NCBI RefSeq assembly: GCF_012034935.1
Contig: NZ_JAATEN010000001.1
Coordinates: 1 to 64,000 of the forward strand
Reading direction: 5' to 3'
DNA length: 64,000 nucleotides
From: Streptomyces zingiberis
GTDB taxonomy: Bacteria; Actinomycetota; Actinomycetes; Streptomycetales; Streptomycetaceae
Positions 33,312 through 42,385 of this stretch are shown in pieces. Made by a program: the position numbers and the translations under genes. The first letter of the stretch is position 1; every line of letters starts with the position of its first letter. The notes beneath the pieces are model-generated. The model worked only from the letters and a program-made list of their open reading frames with translations. It was not told the origin of the DNA and did no database searches.

Positions 33312-34634
33312 ATGAGCGACACGGCGGACCGTACGGGGCGGAACGGGGGCGCGGCGACGCCTGTACCGGCGGGGCTTCCCACCGGAGCGGTCGCGCGACG
33401 GCTCGGGGTCTCCCCCACCACCCTGCGCTCCTGGGAACGGCGCTACGGCATCGGCCCCGCCACCCGCCCGGAGGGCCGCCACCGCCGCTGGACGCCGGAG
33501 GACATCGCCCTGCTGGAGGAGATGTGCCGGCTCACCGCGTCCGGCGTCCCCCCGGCGGAGGCGGCGCGGGCCGTCCTGCCCCGGCCCGCCCGGCTTCCGG
33601 ACCCCGCGCCGTCCGCCGCGCCGGAGCCGGCGGGGCGGGAGCGGGTGCGGATACGGGTGCGGGAGCCCGGGTCGGGCAACGGGCTGCCGCTCGGCCCGGT
33701 ACGGCCCGACGTGGTGCGGGAGTGCCGTGGGCTGGCGCGGGCCGCCGTGCGGCTGGACGCGGCGGCGGTGGAGCGGCTGCTGGGCTCCGCCGTCGCGCGG
33801 CACGGGCTGGTGACGGCGTGGGAGGAGGTGATGGTGCCCGCGCTGCGGGCGGCGGGCCGCAAGTGGGCCACGGCCGGGTCGCGGTATGTCGAGGTGGAGC
33901 ACCTGCTCTCCTGGCACGTCTCCTCGGCGCTGCGCCGGGTGCCCGCCGCGCCCGCGGCCGGGACCCCTCCGGTGCTGCTGGCGTGCGTCCCGGCGGAGCA
34001 GCACACCCTGCCGCTGGAGGCGCTGGCCGCGGGGCTGGCCGAACGGGGCGTCACCGTACGGATGTTCGGGGGCGCCGTGCCGCCCGAGGCGCTGGACGCG
34101 GCCGTGCGGCGCACCGGGCCGGCGGCGGTCGTCCTGTGGTCGCAGAGCCGTTCGACGGCCAGCCGGGCCCTGGCGCTCCGCACCGCCGCCGGCGAGTGGG
34201 GCATCCAGGGCGCCCGGACCCGTCCCACCGTGCTGCTCGCCGGGCCGGGCTGGGCGGGCGCCGCCGTGCCCGGCACCGTCCGCCCGGCGACCCTGCGCGA
34301 GGCGCTCGGGGCGCTGACCGGGCCGGAGGCGCCGGGCGCGCCGGGCGCCCAGGACGTGCGGGACGTGCGGGACGTGCGGGACGCTCGGGACGTGCGGGAC
34401 GTGCGGGACGTGCGGGACGCTCGGGACGTGCGGGACGCTCGGGCCGTGCGGGACGCTCGGGACGTGCGGGACGCTCGGGCCGTGCGGGACGCTCGGGACG
34501 CGTCAGGTCTCCGAGGCGTACCGGGAGTCCCGGAAGCGCGGGCGCCCCGCGGAGCGCCGACGGTGCCGGCAGCGCCGGCAGGCCCGGGGGCACCGGAAGG
34601 CCCGGGGGCACCGGAAGGCCCGGGGGCGCCGTAG
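33312..34634 (+). CDS. litR: LitR, MerR-family light-sensing regulator with B12-binding-like domain
   Basis: LitR is the 440-residue photoreceptor-regulator of the carotenoid genes. A MerR helix-turn-helix spans about residues 23-68 (TGAVARRLGVSPTTLRSWERRYGI). Residues 130-330 resemble the CarH/LitR cobalamin-binding unit: a four-helix-bundle segment with Trp185 and Glu196-His197, and a Rossmann-like part with AEQH (His231), the position of the lower axial ligand in CarH. The spacing from Trp to Glu-His is ten residues rather than the nine of CarH, and the usual Gly after ExH is Pro. From residue 348 the protein ends in 16 copies of Asp-Val/Ala-Arg and a Pro/Gly tail. It is divergent from litS and has no Shine-Dalgarno sequence, so it may be leaderless. 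Confidence 0.88.
   Translation: MSDTADRTGRNGGAATPVPAGLPTGAVARRLGVSPTTLRSWERRYGIGPATRPEGRHRRWTPEDIALLEEMCRLTASGVPPAEAARAVLPRPARLPDPAPSAAPEPAGRERVRIRVREPGSGNGLPLGPVRPDVVRECRGLARAAVRLDAAAVERLLGSAVARHGLVTAWEEVMVPALRAAGRKWATAGSRYVEVEHLLSWHVSSALRRVPAAPAAGTPPVLLACVPAEQHTLPLEALAAGLAERGVTVRMFGGAVPPEALDAAVRRTGPAAVVLWSQSRSTASRALALRTAAGEWGIQGARTRPTVLLAGPGWAGAAVPGTVRPATLREALGALTGPEAPGAPGAQDVRDVRDVRDARDVRDVRDVRDARDVRDARAVRDARDVRDARAVRDARDASGLRGVPGVPEARAPRGAPTVPAAPAGPGAPEGPGAPEGPGAP
34353..34496 (+). repeat. 9-bp tandem repeat, 16 units, inside litR
   Basis: Sixteen consecutive 9-bp units, mainly GACGTGCGG or GACGCTCGG, encode the D-V/A-R repeats of the LitR tail. Variation is concentrated at a few positions and some units occur in higher-order pairs, which suggests slippage or unequal recombination. 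Confidence 0.95.
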
Positions 34635-34689
34635 CACCCAGGGGCGCCGGAAGGCCCGGGGGCGCCCGGATCGGGCAGCGCGCCCACGC

Positions 34690-36075
34690 TCACTCCTGCC
34701 CGCGGGCGCGCCGGAAGCGGAGCAGCCCGTCCGTGAGGTCGACGATCGGCTCCGGATAGCCGAGCCGCGAGCGTTCCGCCGCGGGCAGCCGCCACGGTTC
34801 GTGGAGATACGGCGGTTCCAGTTCCGCCAGTTCGGGGACCCAGCGCCGGACGTACGCCCCGGCGCGGTCGAACCGCCGGCCCTGGGTGACGGGGTTGAGC
34901 ACCCGGTTCGGCCGGGTGTCGGTGCCCGTTCCCGCCGCCCACTGCCAGTTGAGCTGGTTGTTGGCGAGGTCCGCGTCGGCCAGCCACCGGGTGAAGTGCC
35001 GGGCCCCGATCCGCCAGTCGACGTAGAGGGTCTTGGTGAGGAAGCTCGCGACGAGCAGCCGCCCCCGGTTGTGCATCCACCCCTCGTGGCGGAGCTGGCG
35101 CATCGCGGCGTCGATCACCGGGTAACCCGTGCGCCCCTCCCGCCAGGCGGCGATCTCCGGGGCCGCCTCGCGCTCCGTGCGCCAGCGGTCGTGCCGTGCG
35201 CGGTAGTCGGCGTGGGCGGCGGCGGGCCGTGCGGCCAGCACCTGGTGGTGGAAGTCCCGCCAGCAGAGCTGACGGACGAACGCCTCACCGCCGGGGCCGC
35301 CCGCGCGCCGCGCCCGGTGCGCCAGTTCGGCCGGGGAGACGGTGCCGAAGTGCAGATGCCCGGAGAGGTGCGAGGTGGCGTCGCCCGCCAGGTCGTCATG
35401 GCGCTCCTCGTAGGCGGCCAGGCCGTGACGGAACCAGGACGCGGCCCGGGACCGGCCCGCCTTCTCGCCGCCCGCCGCCAGCCCCGGGGAGACGCCCGCC
35501 ACGGAGGCGCGGTCCGGCAGCGGCTCCGAAGCCGGCCCGTCCGGCACGCGCACCCGGCGCGGCGCCGCCAGCGGGGTCCGGTGCGGCTCCGCCGACCAGC
35601 GGCGGAAGTACGGGGTGAACACGGCGAAGTGATCGCTGCCGGCGCCGGAGGGGGTCACCGCCCCCGGTGGGACGACCGTCACCACCGCGTCATGCGCGAC
35701 CAGCCGCCGCCCGGCCGCGGCCAGGGCCTCCCGCAGCCGCCGCTCCCGCTGCCGGGCGTACCCGCTCACCCCCGCGGCCAGATGGACCTCGGCGGCCCCC
35801 ACCTCGGCGGCGACCTCGCACACCCGCTCGACCACCGGGCCGGAGCGCACCACGAGCCGGCCACCGCGCTCGCGGAGCCCGGTGTCGAGGGCGGCCAGGC
35901 AGTCAGCGAGGAAGGCGCGGCGGTTGGGGGCGGGGAAGCCGGCCGCCTCGATGCCCTCGTCCCGGACGAAGAGCGGCACGACGGCATCCGCCGAGCCGAG
36001 CGCGGCGCGCAGCGGGGGGTGGTCGTGGAGACGCAGGTCGGAGGTGAAGAGGACGACCGAGACCGAGACGTTCAT
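34690..36075 (-). CDS. phr: Deoxyribodipyrimidine photolyase (CPD type)
   Basis: This 461-residue flavoenzyme splits UV-induced pyrimidine dimers with blue light. The N-terminal antenna domain begins VVLFTSDLRLHDHPPLRAAL, and the FAD-binding half has the hallmarks SHLSGHLHFGTVSP, QLCWRDFHHQV, YPVIDAAMRQLRHEGWMHNRGRL and WQWAAGTGTDTRPNRVLNPVTQGRRFD. Streptomyces carotenoid/lit regions commonly include this gene, so light induction through LitR/LitS is likely. ATG 36075 gives the family N-terminus; the open frame further upstream is low-complexity DNA. It converges on litR with 55 bp between stops. A G-rich repetitive region lies directly upstream. Confidence 0.93.
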   Translation of the reverse strand: MNVSVSVVLFTSDLRLHDHPPLRAALGSADAVVPLFVRDEGIEAAGFPAPNRRAFLADCLAALDTGLRERGGRLVVRSGPVVERVCEVAAEVGAAEVHLAAGVSGYARQRERRLREALAAAGRRLVAHDAVVTVVPPGAVTPSGAGSDHFAVFTPYFRRWSAEPHRTPLAAPRRVRVPDGPASEPLPDRASVAGVSPGLAAGGEKAGRSRAASWFRHGLAAYEERHDDLAGDATSHLSGHLHFGTVSPAELAHRARRAGGPGGEAFVRQLCWRDFHHQVLAARPAAAHADYRARHDRWRTEREAAPEIAAWREGRTGYPVIDAAMRQLRHEGWMHNRGRLLVASFLTKTLYVDWRIGARHFTRWLADADLANNQLNWQWAAGTGTDTRPNRVLNPVTQGRRFDRAGAYVRRWVPELAELEPPYLHEPWRLPAAERSRLGYPEPIVDLTDGLLRFRRARGQE

Positions 36076-36171
36076 GGCGCGCTTTCCGGGATCGGATGGG
36101 TGTGGGTGTGGGGGTGGGGGTGGGGGGACGGGAACGGGACGCGAGGAGGAAGGCCGGCCGGGTCCGGGCGC

Positions 36172-36216
36172 GGGGTGGGGTGGGGGGGGGTGGGGTGGGG
36201 TGGGGTGGGGTGGGGT
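36172..36216 (+). repeat. GGGGT tandem array, potential G-quadruplex
   Basis: Eight G-runs, seven of four bases and one of nine, are separated by single T residues. The array lies on the plus strand about 100 bp upstream of phr, in its template-opposite strand. A looser run of TGGG repeats lies at about 36098-36130. Confidence 0.9.
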
Positions 36217-36954
36217 GACGGTGACGCGGAGTGTCAGGGGAGTAAGGGCCATCGGGGGCGAGTGGTGACGGACGGGTGATGAGCGGGCGGGAGGTGGTGG
36301 ACTGCTGGTGGCGGGAGGGTCGTAAGCGGCGGGGCAGGGGACGGGTTCTGGGTTCCGGGTACCGCGCGCCGCACGCGTCCGGGGTGCCCCGGGCACGGCC
36401 CCAGGCTCCAGGGGCCCGGGGCCGTGCCCGGCGGGCTCCGGGCTCCGGGCTCCGGGCTCCGGGCGGAGTGGTGCGTGGCGGCCGTGTCCGTGGGGTTCGG
36501 GCCGGGGGCCGTCCCCGGATGCATGGCGCCGTGGGGGTGGCCGGCGTCCGTCCGGGGCAGGCCCCGCGCGCTTGTCCGTACCCCGCGCGGGACCGGGGCA
36601 GCGCCGTCCGGAGGTCCGACCGCCCGGACGGGCGCCGCCCGGTGGCCGCGTGCGGGCGACGGCGCGTCCGGCCCCGCTGCCCGGCACGCGCCGCCCGCCG
36701 CCGGGCACGCGCCTCCCGGTACCCGGCACGCACCTCCCGGCACCCTTCGCCCGGCGCCCGGCGCCCGGCACCCGGCGGCACCTGGCACCCGGCGGCCGGC
36801 GGCCGAGGGCCGAGGGCCGAGGGCCGGCGACCGGCACGCCCGAACGGTCCTCGCCCGGACGTGGCGCGGGCCTCCGCGGCGCCCGGCGTGATCGACTGGA
36901 GCGGTGGCGTCCGGCGCCGTCCGGCGGGCCGCCTCGGTGACGTGGCCGTCCGCC

Positions 36955-36967
36955 CGCATCCGAACGG
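36955..36967 (+). promoter_or_regulatory. Putative LitS-type -35 element of crtE
   Basis: CGCATCCGAACGG matches the element before litR (33273-33285) at 11 of 13 positions. It lies 66 bp before the chosen crtE start, which allows a -10 region and a short leader. Confidence 0.45.
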
Positions 36968-37032
36968 TGCCCGTGCCCCGAAGGAGAGATGAGAGGAAGT
37001 CAGCCGGCTGCCGTGACGAGAGGACGTGCGAA

Positions 37033-39174
37033 GTGCGCCGCACCCAGGCCGAGGAGTCCCGAGCCGCAGCCGCCCGGCACCGCCCGGAGCCGGCCGCCGC
37101 CCGCCACCCCCGGGAATCGGCGGAATCGCCGCGTCCGCACCGTTCCGGCGGGTACGCGGGGCTTGTGGAACCCAACAGCCCGGCCGCCGGAGCCCTCGCC
37201 GTGCCCGCCCACCCGGAGCCGGGCCCGGTCCCCGATCCGTCCCGGGACCCGGCTCAGGCCCCTTCCCCGGGTCAGGACCCGTCCCCGGCTCAGGCCCCTT
37301 CCCCGGCGCAGGCCCCGCCCCCGGCTCCGACCCCTTCCCCGGCTCCGAACCCTTCCCCGGCTCCGCCGTCGTTCCCGGTCCGGGCCGCGGCCGGTTCGCC
37401 GTCCGCACCCGCGTTCGCTCCCCCCGCCTCCCCGAGCCCGCGCGCCCTGGACCCGTCGGCCGTGGACGCGGACGTACCGGGGACCGTCGGGCACATACTC
37501 GGTGACGTGCTGCGGGAACGGGTCTCCGCCGCGGCCGGGGTCGACGAGGTCTTCGGCCGCGACATCGCCGAGCGCGTCCTGCGCTTCACCCTCGACGGCG
37601 GCAAGCGGATGCGCAGTCAGTTCCTCTGGTGGGGCCTGCGCGCCTGCGGCGGCGGGAACGGCCCCGCGGAGGCGGCGTCGGCGCTGCGCGTCGCCGCGGC
37701 GCTGGAGCTGATCCAGACCTGCGCCCTCGTCCACGACGACGTGATGGACGACTCGCCGCTGCGGCGTGGCCGTCCTGCCCTCCACCTGGACATCGGCGCG
37801 CAGTACGGCGGCAGCGGCAGCGATGGGCCGTGGGGTGCCCAGTGGGGTGCCCCGCGCGGCGGCCGTGACGGTGCCCCGAACGGCCCCGCCCCCACCGGCC
37901 CCACCGGCCCCGCCGGCCCCGCGTCCCCGGACGGGACGGACACGGCCGACGCCCCGGGGACCCCGGCCGGCGCCGAGGACACCGCGCGCCGCGCCGGAAA
38001 CGGCACCGGCACCGGCATCACCTTCGGCCGCGCCGCCGCCGTCCTCGCCGGTGACCTCGCCCTGGCCTGGGCCGACGACACCCTGGCCGAGACGCCGCTG
38101 CCGCCGGAGGCCCACCGCCGGGTGCGCGAGGTCTGGCGGGCCATGCGCACGGAGATGGTGGCCGGCCAGTATCTCGACCTGCACGGACAGCGGACCGGCG
38201 CACGTTCGGTGATCCGGGCGGTCCGCACCGCCTGCCTCAAGAGCGCCCTGTACTCGGTGGAGCGTCCCCTGGCGCTGGGCGCGGCGCTCGCCGGCGCCGA
38301 CGAGCGCACCACCCGTGCCCTGTGCGCGGCGGGCCGCTGCGCCGGGATCGCCTTCCAGCTCCGCGACGACCTGCTCGGCGTCTTCGGCGACCCGGAGCGC
38401 ACGGGCAAGCCGTCGGGGCAGGACATCCGCGAGGGCAAGCCCACCTACCTGGTCGCCGTCGGGCGCTCCCGGGCCGAGGCGGCCGGTGACCGGGCGGCGC
38501 TCGTCGTGCTGGACGGCGCCCTGGGCGATCCGGAGTTGCCCGAGGCGGACCTGGACCGGGTCCGCGCCGTGCTCACCGCCACCGGGGCGCGCGCCCTCAC
38601 CGAACGCACCATCGACCGCCTGGTGACACGGAGCCGTCACCACCTGGCGTCCGCCGACATCGAGCCGGTGGCGGGCGCCCGGGTGCGGGCACTGCTGTCC
38701 GCCGTCGCGGGCGCCACCAATCCCGGCCCGGGCCCCGGCTCCGGGGCCGACCCCGCATCCGGTCCGGGCCCCGCATCCGACGCCGCCCCCGGCACCCACC
38801 GTGACGCCGGCACCCGCCCCACGGCGGGCGGCCGTCCCGAAGCGCACACCCGCCCCGGCGCGAACGGCGACCCCGGCACCTACGCCGAGGCCGACACCTA
38901 CGCCCACACCGAGGCCGAGGCCGGCGCCTACCCCTACCCCTACGCCGAAGCCGAGGCCGGTGCCGACACCTACACCGAGGCCGACACCTACACCGAGGCC
39001 GAGGCCGGGGCCGGTCCCGGGGCCGACGGGAGCACGGCCCCGCGCCCGGGCCCCGTGCGGGAGCCCGCGCCCGAGCACGGGCGCGACGACCACGAAGGGG
39101 ACCCCGTTCCGGACGAGTTCGGCCTGGCGCTGCCCCTGCTCCTGGCCACCACCGCCGAAGGAGACCACCGTTGA
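37033..39174 (+). CDS. crtE: Geranylgeranyl diphosphate synthase
   Basis: This polyprenyl synthetase makes GGPP, the carotenoid precursor. The first Asp-rich motif is HDDVMDDSP and the second LRDDLLG, with KRMRSQFLWW and GQDIREGKPTYL also typical. At 713 residues it is far longer than usual (about 400). Extra material is in three places: a Pro-rich N-terminus of 130-150 residues, an insertion of about 70 Gly/Pro/Thr residues between the first Asp motif and FGRAAAVLAGDLAL, and a C-terminal tail of about 150 residues with YAEADTYAHTEAEAG-type repeats. I used GTG 37033 (GAGAGGA upstream); GTG 37165 is an alternative. An ATG at 36989 with GGAG only 2 bp away is in another frame. The stop overlaps crtI. 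Confidence 0.85.
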   Translation: MRRTQAEESRAAAARHRPEPAAARHPRESAESPRPHRSGGYAGLVEPNSPAAGALAVPAHPEPGPVPDPSRDPAQAPSPGQDPSPAQAPSPAQAPPPAPTPSPAPNPSPAPPSFPVRAAAGSPSAPAFAPPASPSPRALDPSAVDADVPGTVGHILGDVLRERVSAAAGVDEVFGRDIAERVLRFTLDGGKRMRSQFLWWGLRACGGGNGPAEAASALRVAAALELIQTCALVHDDVMDDSPLRRGRPALHLDIGAQYGGSGSDGPWGAQWGAPRGGRDGAPNGPAPTGPTGPAGPASPDGTDTADAPGTPAGAEDTARRAGNGTGTGITFGRAAAVLAGDLALAWADDTLAETPLPPEAHRRVREVWRAMRTEMVAGQYLDLHGQRTGARSVIRAVRTACLKSALYSVERPLALGAALAGADERTTRALCAAGRCAGIAFQLRDDLLGVFGDPERTGKPSGQDIREGKPTYLVAVGRSRAEAAGDRAALVVLDGALGDPELPEADLDRVRAVLTATGARALTERTIDRLVTRSRHHLASADIEPVAGARVRALLSAVAGATNPGPGPGSGADPASGPGPASDAAPGTHRDAGTRPTAGGRPEAHTRPGANGDPGTYAEADTYAHTEAEAGAYPYPYAEAEAGADTYTEADTYTEAEAGAGPGADGSTAPRPGPVREPAPEHGRDDHEGDPVPDEFGLALPLLLATTAEGDHR

Positions 39175-41135
39175 GTCCGACCCCGGCCGGCACCCCCGCA
39201 CCCCGGAACGACCCGAACCCTCCGGCCGGCCCGCCGGGCGATCCGGCCACCCCAGCCACCCCGTCGGGGACGGCGCCGGCCTCTGCCTCGTCGTCGTCGG
39301 CGTCGTCGTCGGCGGCGGCGGAGGTGGCGGCGGCGGAGGTGGCGGCGGCGGCGAGTACACCCCGCCCGCCGTCGAGCGCGGCGGCCCCACCGCCCACGGC
39401 GCCGGGCGCGGCGGCCCCACCCGCGAGCCCACCGCACCGGCCGGCGGGCACACCGGCCCCGCCGCCGGCCCCGGCGGACGCACCCGGGCCGCCCGCGCCA
39501 CCCGCCCCCTCCGGACGGGGCCCACGCACGGCGGCCGTCGCGCGGCGCGGGCCGCGGACCGTCCCCGGCCGCACCGACCATGTGGTGGTCGTCGGCGCCG
39601 GGCTGGCGGGGCTCTCCGCCGCGCTGCACCTGCTGGGCGCGGGGAGGCGGGTGACCGTCGTCGAGCGCGGCGCGCTGCCCGGCGGCCGCGCCGGGCGGCT
39701 GGACCTGGGCGGCGGCTACCACGCCGACACCGGGCCCACCGTGCTGACGATGCCGGAGCTGGTGGACGAGGCGCTGGCCGCCGTCGGCTCCGGCCTCCAC
39801 GAGCGGCTGGACCTCGTCCCCCTCCACCCCGCCTACCGCGCCCGGTTCGCCGACGGCGAAGTGCTCGACGTGCACACCGGGGCCGCGGCCATGGAGAGCG
39901 AGATCGAGCGGTTCGCGGGCGCGCGGGAGGCGCGCGGCTACCGGCGCCTGCGCCGCTGGCTGGAGAAGCTGTACGCGGTGCAGATGCGCCGTTTCATCGA
40001 CGCCAACTTCGACTCGCCCTTCCAGCTCGTCCACCCCGATCTGGCGCGCCTCGCCGCCCTCGGCGGCTTCGGCCGGCTCGACGCCCGCATCGGCCGGTTC
40101 CTCTCCGACGAGCGGCTCCGCCGCGTCTTCTCCTTCCAGGCGCTCTACGCGGGCGTGCCCCCGGCCCGGGCGCTGGCCGCGTACGCCGTCATCGCCTACA
40201 TGGACACCGTGGCCGGGGTGTACTTCCCGCGCGGCGGGATGCACGCGCTGCCCCGGGCGCTGGCGGACGCGGCGGCCGAGGCGGGCGCCGAGTTCCGCTA
40301 CGGCGAGGAGGTGACGGAGCTGGAGCGGGCCGGCGCGGCCGCGCCCCGCGCGGGTGGCCGGATCTCGGCCGTGGTCACCGACCGGGGCCGGATCGCCTGT
40401 GACGCGGTCGTGCTCACCCCCGACCTGCCCGTCACATACCGGCTGCTGGGGCGCGTGCCGCGCCGGCCGGTGGCGCTGCGTCACTCCCCCTCGGCGGTGG
40501 TGCTGCACGCGGGCACCGACCGCACCTGGCCGGAACTCGCCCACCACACGCTCTCCTTCGGCGCCGCCTGGAAGTCCACCTTCCGGGAACTCACCCGGGA
40601 CGGCTCCCTGATGAGCGACCCGTCGCTGCTGATCACCCGGCCCACCGCGAGCGACCCCTCGCTGGCGCCGCCCGGCCGCCACCTCCACTACGTCCTGGCG
40701 CCCTGCCCCAACACCGACCTCGGCCCGGGTCCCCGGGAGTGGGCGGAGCTGGGCCCCCGCTACCGGGACGCCGTGCTGCGCGAGCTGGAGGGGCGCGGGC
40801 TGGCCGGACTGGGCGCCGCCATCGAGACGGAGGCCCTGGTCACCCCGGCCGACTGGACCGCCGAGGGGCACGCCGCCGGCACCCCGTTCTCCGCCGCGCA
40901 CACCTTCGCGCAGACCGGCCCGTTCCGGCCGCGGAACCTCGTACGGGGGACGGAGAACGCCGTGCTCGCCGGCTGCGGCACCACACCCGGCGTCGGGGTG
41001 CCGACAGTCCTCGTCTCCGGCAAGCTCGCCGCCGCCCGGATCACCGGCGGACCCGGCGCGCACCGCCCGGGGCGCCCGGGACGCCCCACCGGCGTCCGCG
41101 TCCCCCGTCCCGCCAGAAAGGGCAGCCCCGCATGA
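39171..41135 (+). CDS. crtI: Phytoene desaturase
   Basis: CrtI desaturates phytoene to lycopene at the membrane. The FAD-binding motif is [20 protein letters not shown] at about residues 135-154, followed by [22 protein letters not shown], and the family C-terminal signature appears as [26 protein letters not shown]. The start is a TTG at 39171 that overlaps the crtE stop (TTGA); GAAGGAG lies 8 bp upstream. The first 130 residues are Pro/Ala/Ser-rich and unlike other CrtI proteins, so the functional enzyme corresponds to about 520 residues. Its stop overlaps the crtB start as ATGA. Confidence 0.9.
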   Translation: MSPTPAGTPAPRNDPNPPAGPPGDPATPATPSGTAPASASSSSASSSAAAEVAAAEVAAAASTPRPPSSAAAPPPTAPGAAAPPASPPHRPAGTPAPPPAPADAPGPPAPPAPSGRGPRTAAVARRGPRTVPGRTDHVVVVGAGLAGLSAALHLLGAGRRVTVVERGALPGGRAGRLDLGGGYHADTGPTVLTMPELVDEALAAVGSGLHERLDLVPLHPAYRARFADGEVLDVHTGAAAMESEIERFAGAREARGYRRLRRWLEKLYAVQMRRFIDANFDSPFQLVHPDLARLAALGGFGRLDARIGRFLSDERLRRVFSFQALYAGVPPARALAAYAVIAYMDTVAGVYFPRGGMHALPRALADAAAEAGAEFRYGEEVTELERAGAAAPRAGGRISAVVTDRGRIACDAVVLTPDLPVTYRLLGRVPRRPVALRHSPSAVVLHAGTDRTWPELAHHTLSFGAAWKSTFRELTRDGSLMSDPSLLITRPTASDPSLAPPGRHLHYVLAPCPNTDLGPGPREWAELGPRYRDAVLRELEGRGLAGLGAAIETEALVTPADWTAEGHAAGTPFSAAHTFAQTGPFRPRNLVRGTENAVLAGCGTTPGVGVPTVLVSGKLAAARITGGPGAHRPGRPGRPTGVRVPRPARKGSPA

Positions 41136-42385
41136 CCGCACGTGAACTCGGCGCGGCCGGCATCACCGATCCCGCGCTGCGCGCCGCCTACCGGGAGTGC
41201 CGGCGGCTGAACGCGCGCCACGGCAAGACGTACTTCCTCGCCACCCGGCTGCTGCCGGTGGAGCGGCGCCCCGCCGTCCACGCCCTGTACGGCTTCGCCC
41301 GCTGGGCCGACGACATCGTCGACGACCTGGGCCAGGACACCCCCGCGGCCGAACGGGCGCTCGCCCTCGCCCGGTTGCGGGACGAACTCCTGGCGGGGCT
41401 GCGCGACGGCGCGGGGGCGGCCCCGCGCTCCCCGGCGGGCGACGCCGAGCCGGTGGTCCGCGCCCTCGCGCACACCGCCGAGCGGTACGCCATCGACCAC
41501 CGCCACTTCGCCGACTTCATGGACTCCATGCGCGCGGACCTGGAGGTCACCGACTACCCCGACTACGCGGCGCTCCGCGGCTACATGCACGGCTCGGCCG
41601 CCGTCATCGGGTTGCAGATGCTGCCGGTGCTCGGCACCGTCGTCCCCCGTGAGGAGGCCGAGCCGCACGCCGCCGCGCTCGGGGTGGCGTTCCAGCTCAC
41701 CAACTTCCTGCGGGACGTGGGCGAGGACCTCGACCGGGGCCGGGTCTACCTCCCCGCGGACCTGCTCGCCGCGCACGGCGCCGACCGCGACCTGCTCGCC
41801 TGGAGCCGGGCCACGGGCCGCCGCGACCCGCGGATCACCGCCGCGCTGCGGGCCGCCGCCGAGCTCACCCGCGGGGTCTACCGGGAGGCGGCGCCCGGCA
41901 TCGCCATGCTCGACCCCGTCTCCCGGCCGTGCATCCGCACCGCCTTCGTCCTCTACGGGTCCATCCTGAAGGCCGTGGCCGACGACGGGTACGCGGTGCT
42001 CCACCGGCGGGCCGTCGTACCGCGGCGGCAGCGGGCCGTGGTCGCCCTGGACGGACTGGCCCGGCTCACCGCGGCCCGCCTGCGGGCCCACGGCCGGGGC
42101 GGGCGGGGTGACCAGGACGACCGGGGCAGCCGGGGCGGCCAGGACGACCGGGGCGGCCACGGCGGTCCGGGAGCCGGGCGCCCGTCCGCCGGTGCCCGCC
42201 CCTCCGGCCCGGCACCGACGGGCGGCGGTGCCGGGCCGACGGCCGCCGGAGACCCGGGCACCGGCCACCACCCCGCCGCCGCCCGCCCCACCGGCGAGCG
42301 TCCGGACACCGGCCGGCCCGTCACCGGCCGCCCACCGCACGGCCGTTCCCGCACCGTCCGTTCCCGGAGGGACCTCGCAGCATGA
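41132..42385 (+). CDS. crtB: Phytoene synthase
   Basis: CrtB condenses two GGPP molecules to phytoene. The substrate-binding Asp motifs are ADDIVDD (residues 59-65) and [11 protein letters not shown], and the surrounding [28 protein letters not shown] and NFLRDVGED are typical. The first 310 residues form the enzyme; the C-terminal 105 residues are a Gly/Asp/Arg- and Pro-rich tail with GGQDDRGG repeats. Start and stop both overlap neighbours by four bases (ATGA), so crtE, crtI, crtB and the Rieske gene are translationally coupled. Confidence 0.92.
   Translation: MTARELGAAGITDPALRAAYRECRRLNARHGKTYFLATRLLPVERRPAVHALYGFARWADDIVDDLGQDTPAAERALALARLRDELLAGLRDGAGAAPRSPAGDAEPVVRALAHTAERYAIDHRHFADFMDSMRADLEVTDYPDYAALRGYMHGSAAVIGLQMLPVLGTVVPREEAEPHAAALGVAFQLTNFLRDVGEDLDRGRVYLPADLLAAHGADRDLLAWSRATGRRDPRITAALRAAAELTRGVYREAAPGIAMLDPVSRPCIRTAFVLYGSILKAVADDGYAVLHRRAVVPRRQRAVVALDGLARLTAARLRAHGRGGRGDQDDRGSRGGQDDRGGHGGPGAGRPSAGARPSGPAPTGGGAGPTAAGDPGTGHHPAAARPTGERPDTGRPVTGRPPHGRSRTVRSRRDLAA

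Larger units (their letters stand above)
36076..37032. other. Long repetitive intergenic region between phr and crtE
   Basis: This 957-bp region has no convincing gene. Near phr it is extremely G-rich on the plus strand, with a GGGGT array at 36172-36216. From about 36350 to 36830 it is built from degenerate CCCGGCGCCCGGCACC-type repeats with no codon bias. It ends with the probable crtE promoter element at 36955-36967. Divergent promoters for phr and crtE must lie here. Confidence 0.6.

Noticed and set aside
36989..37711. ATG with GGAG nearby at 36989, a 240-residue frame overlapping crtE
   Set aside because: GGAG is only 2 bp from the ATG, the frame differs from crtE, and it ends inside the conserved catalytic domain of that gene.
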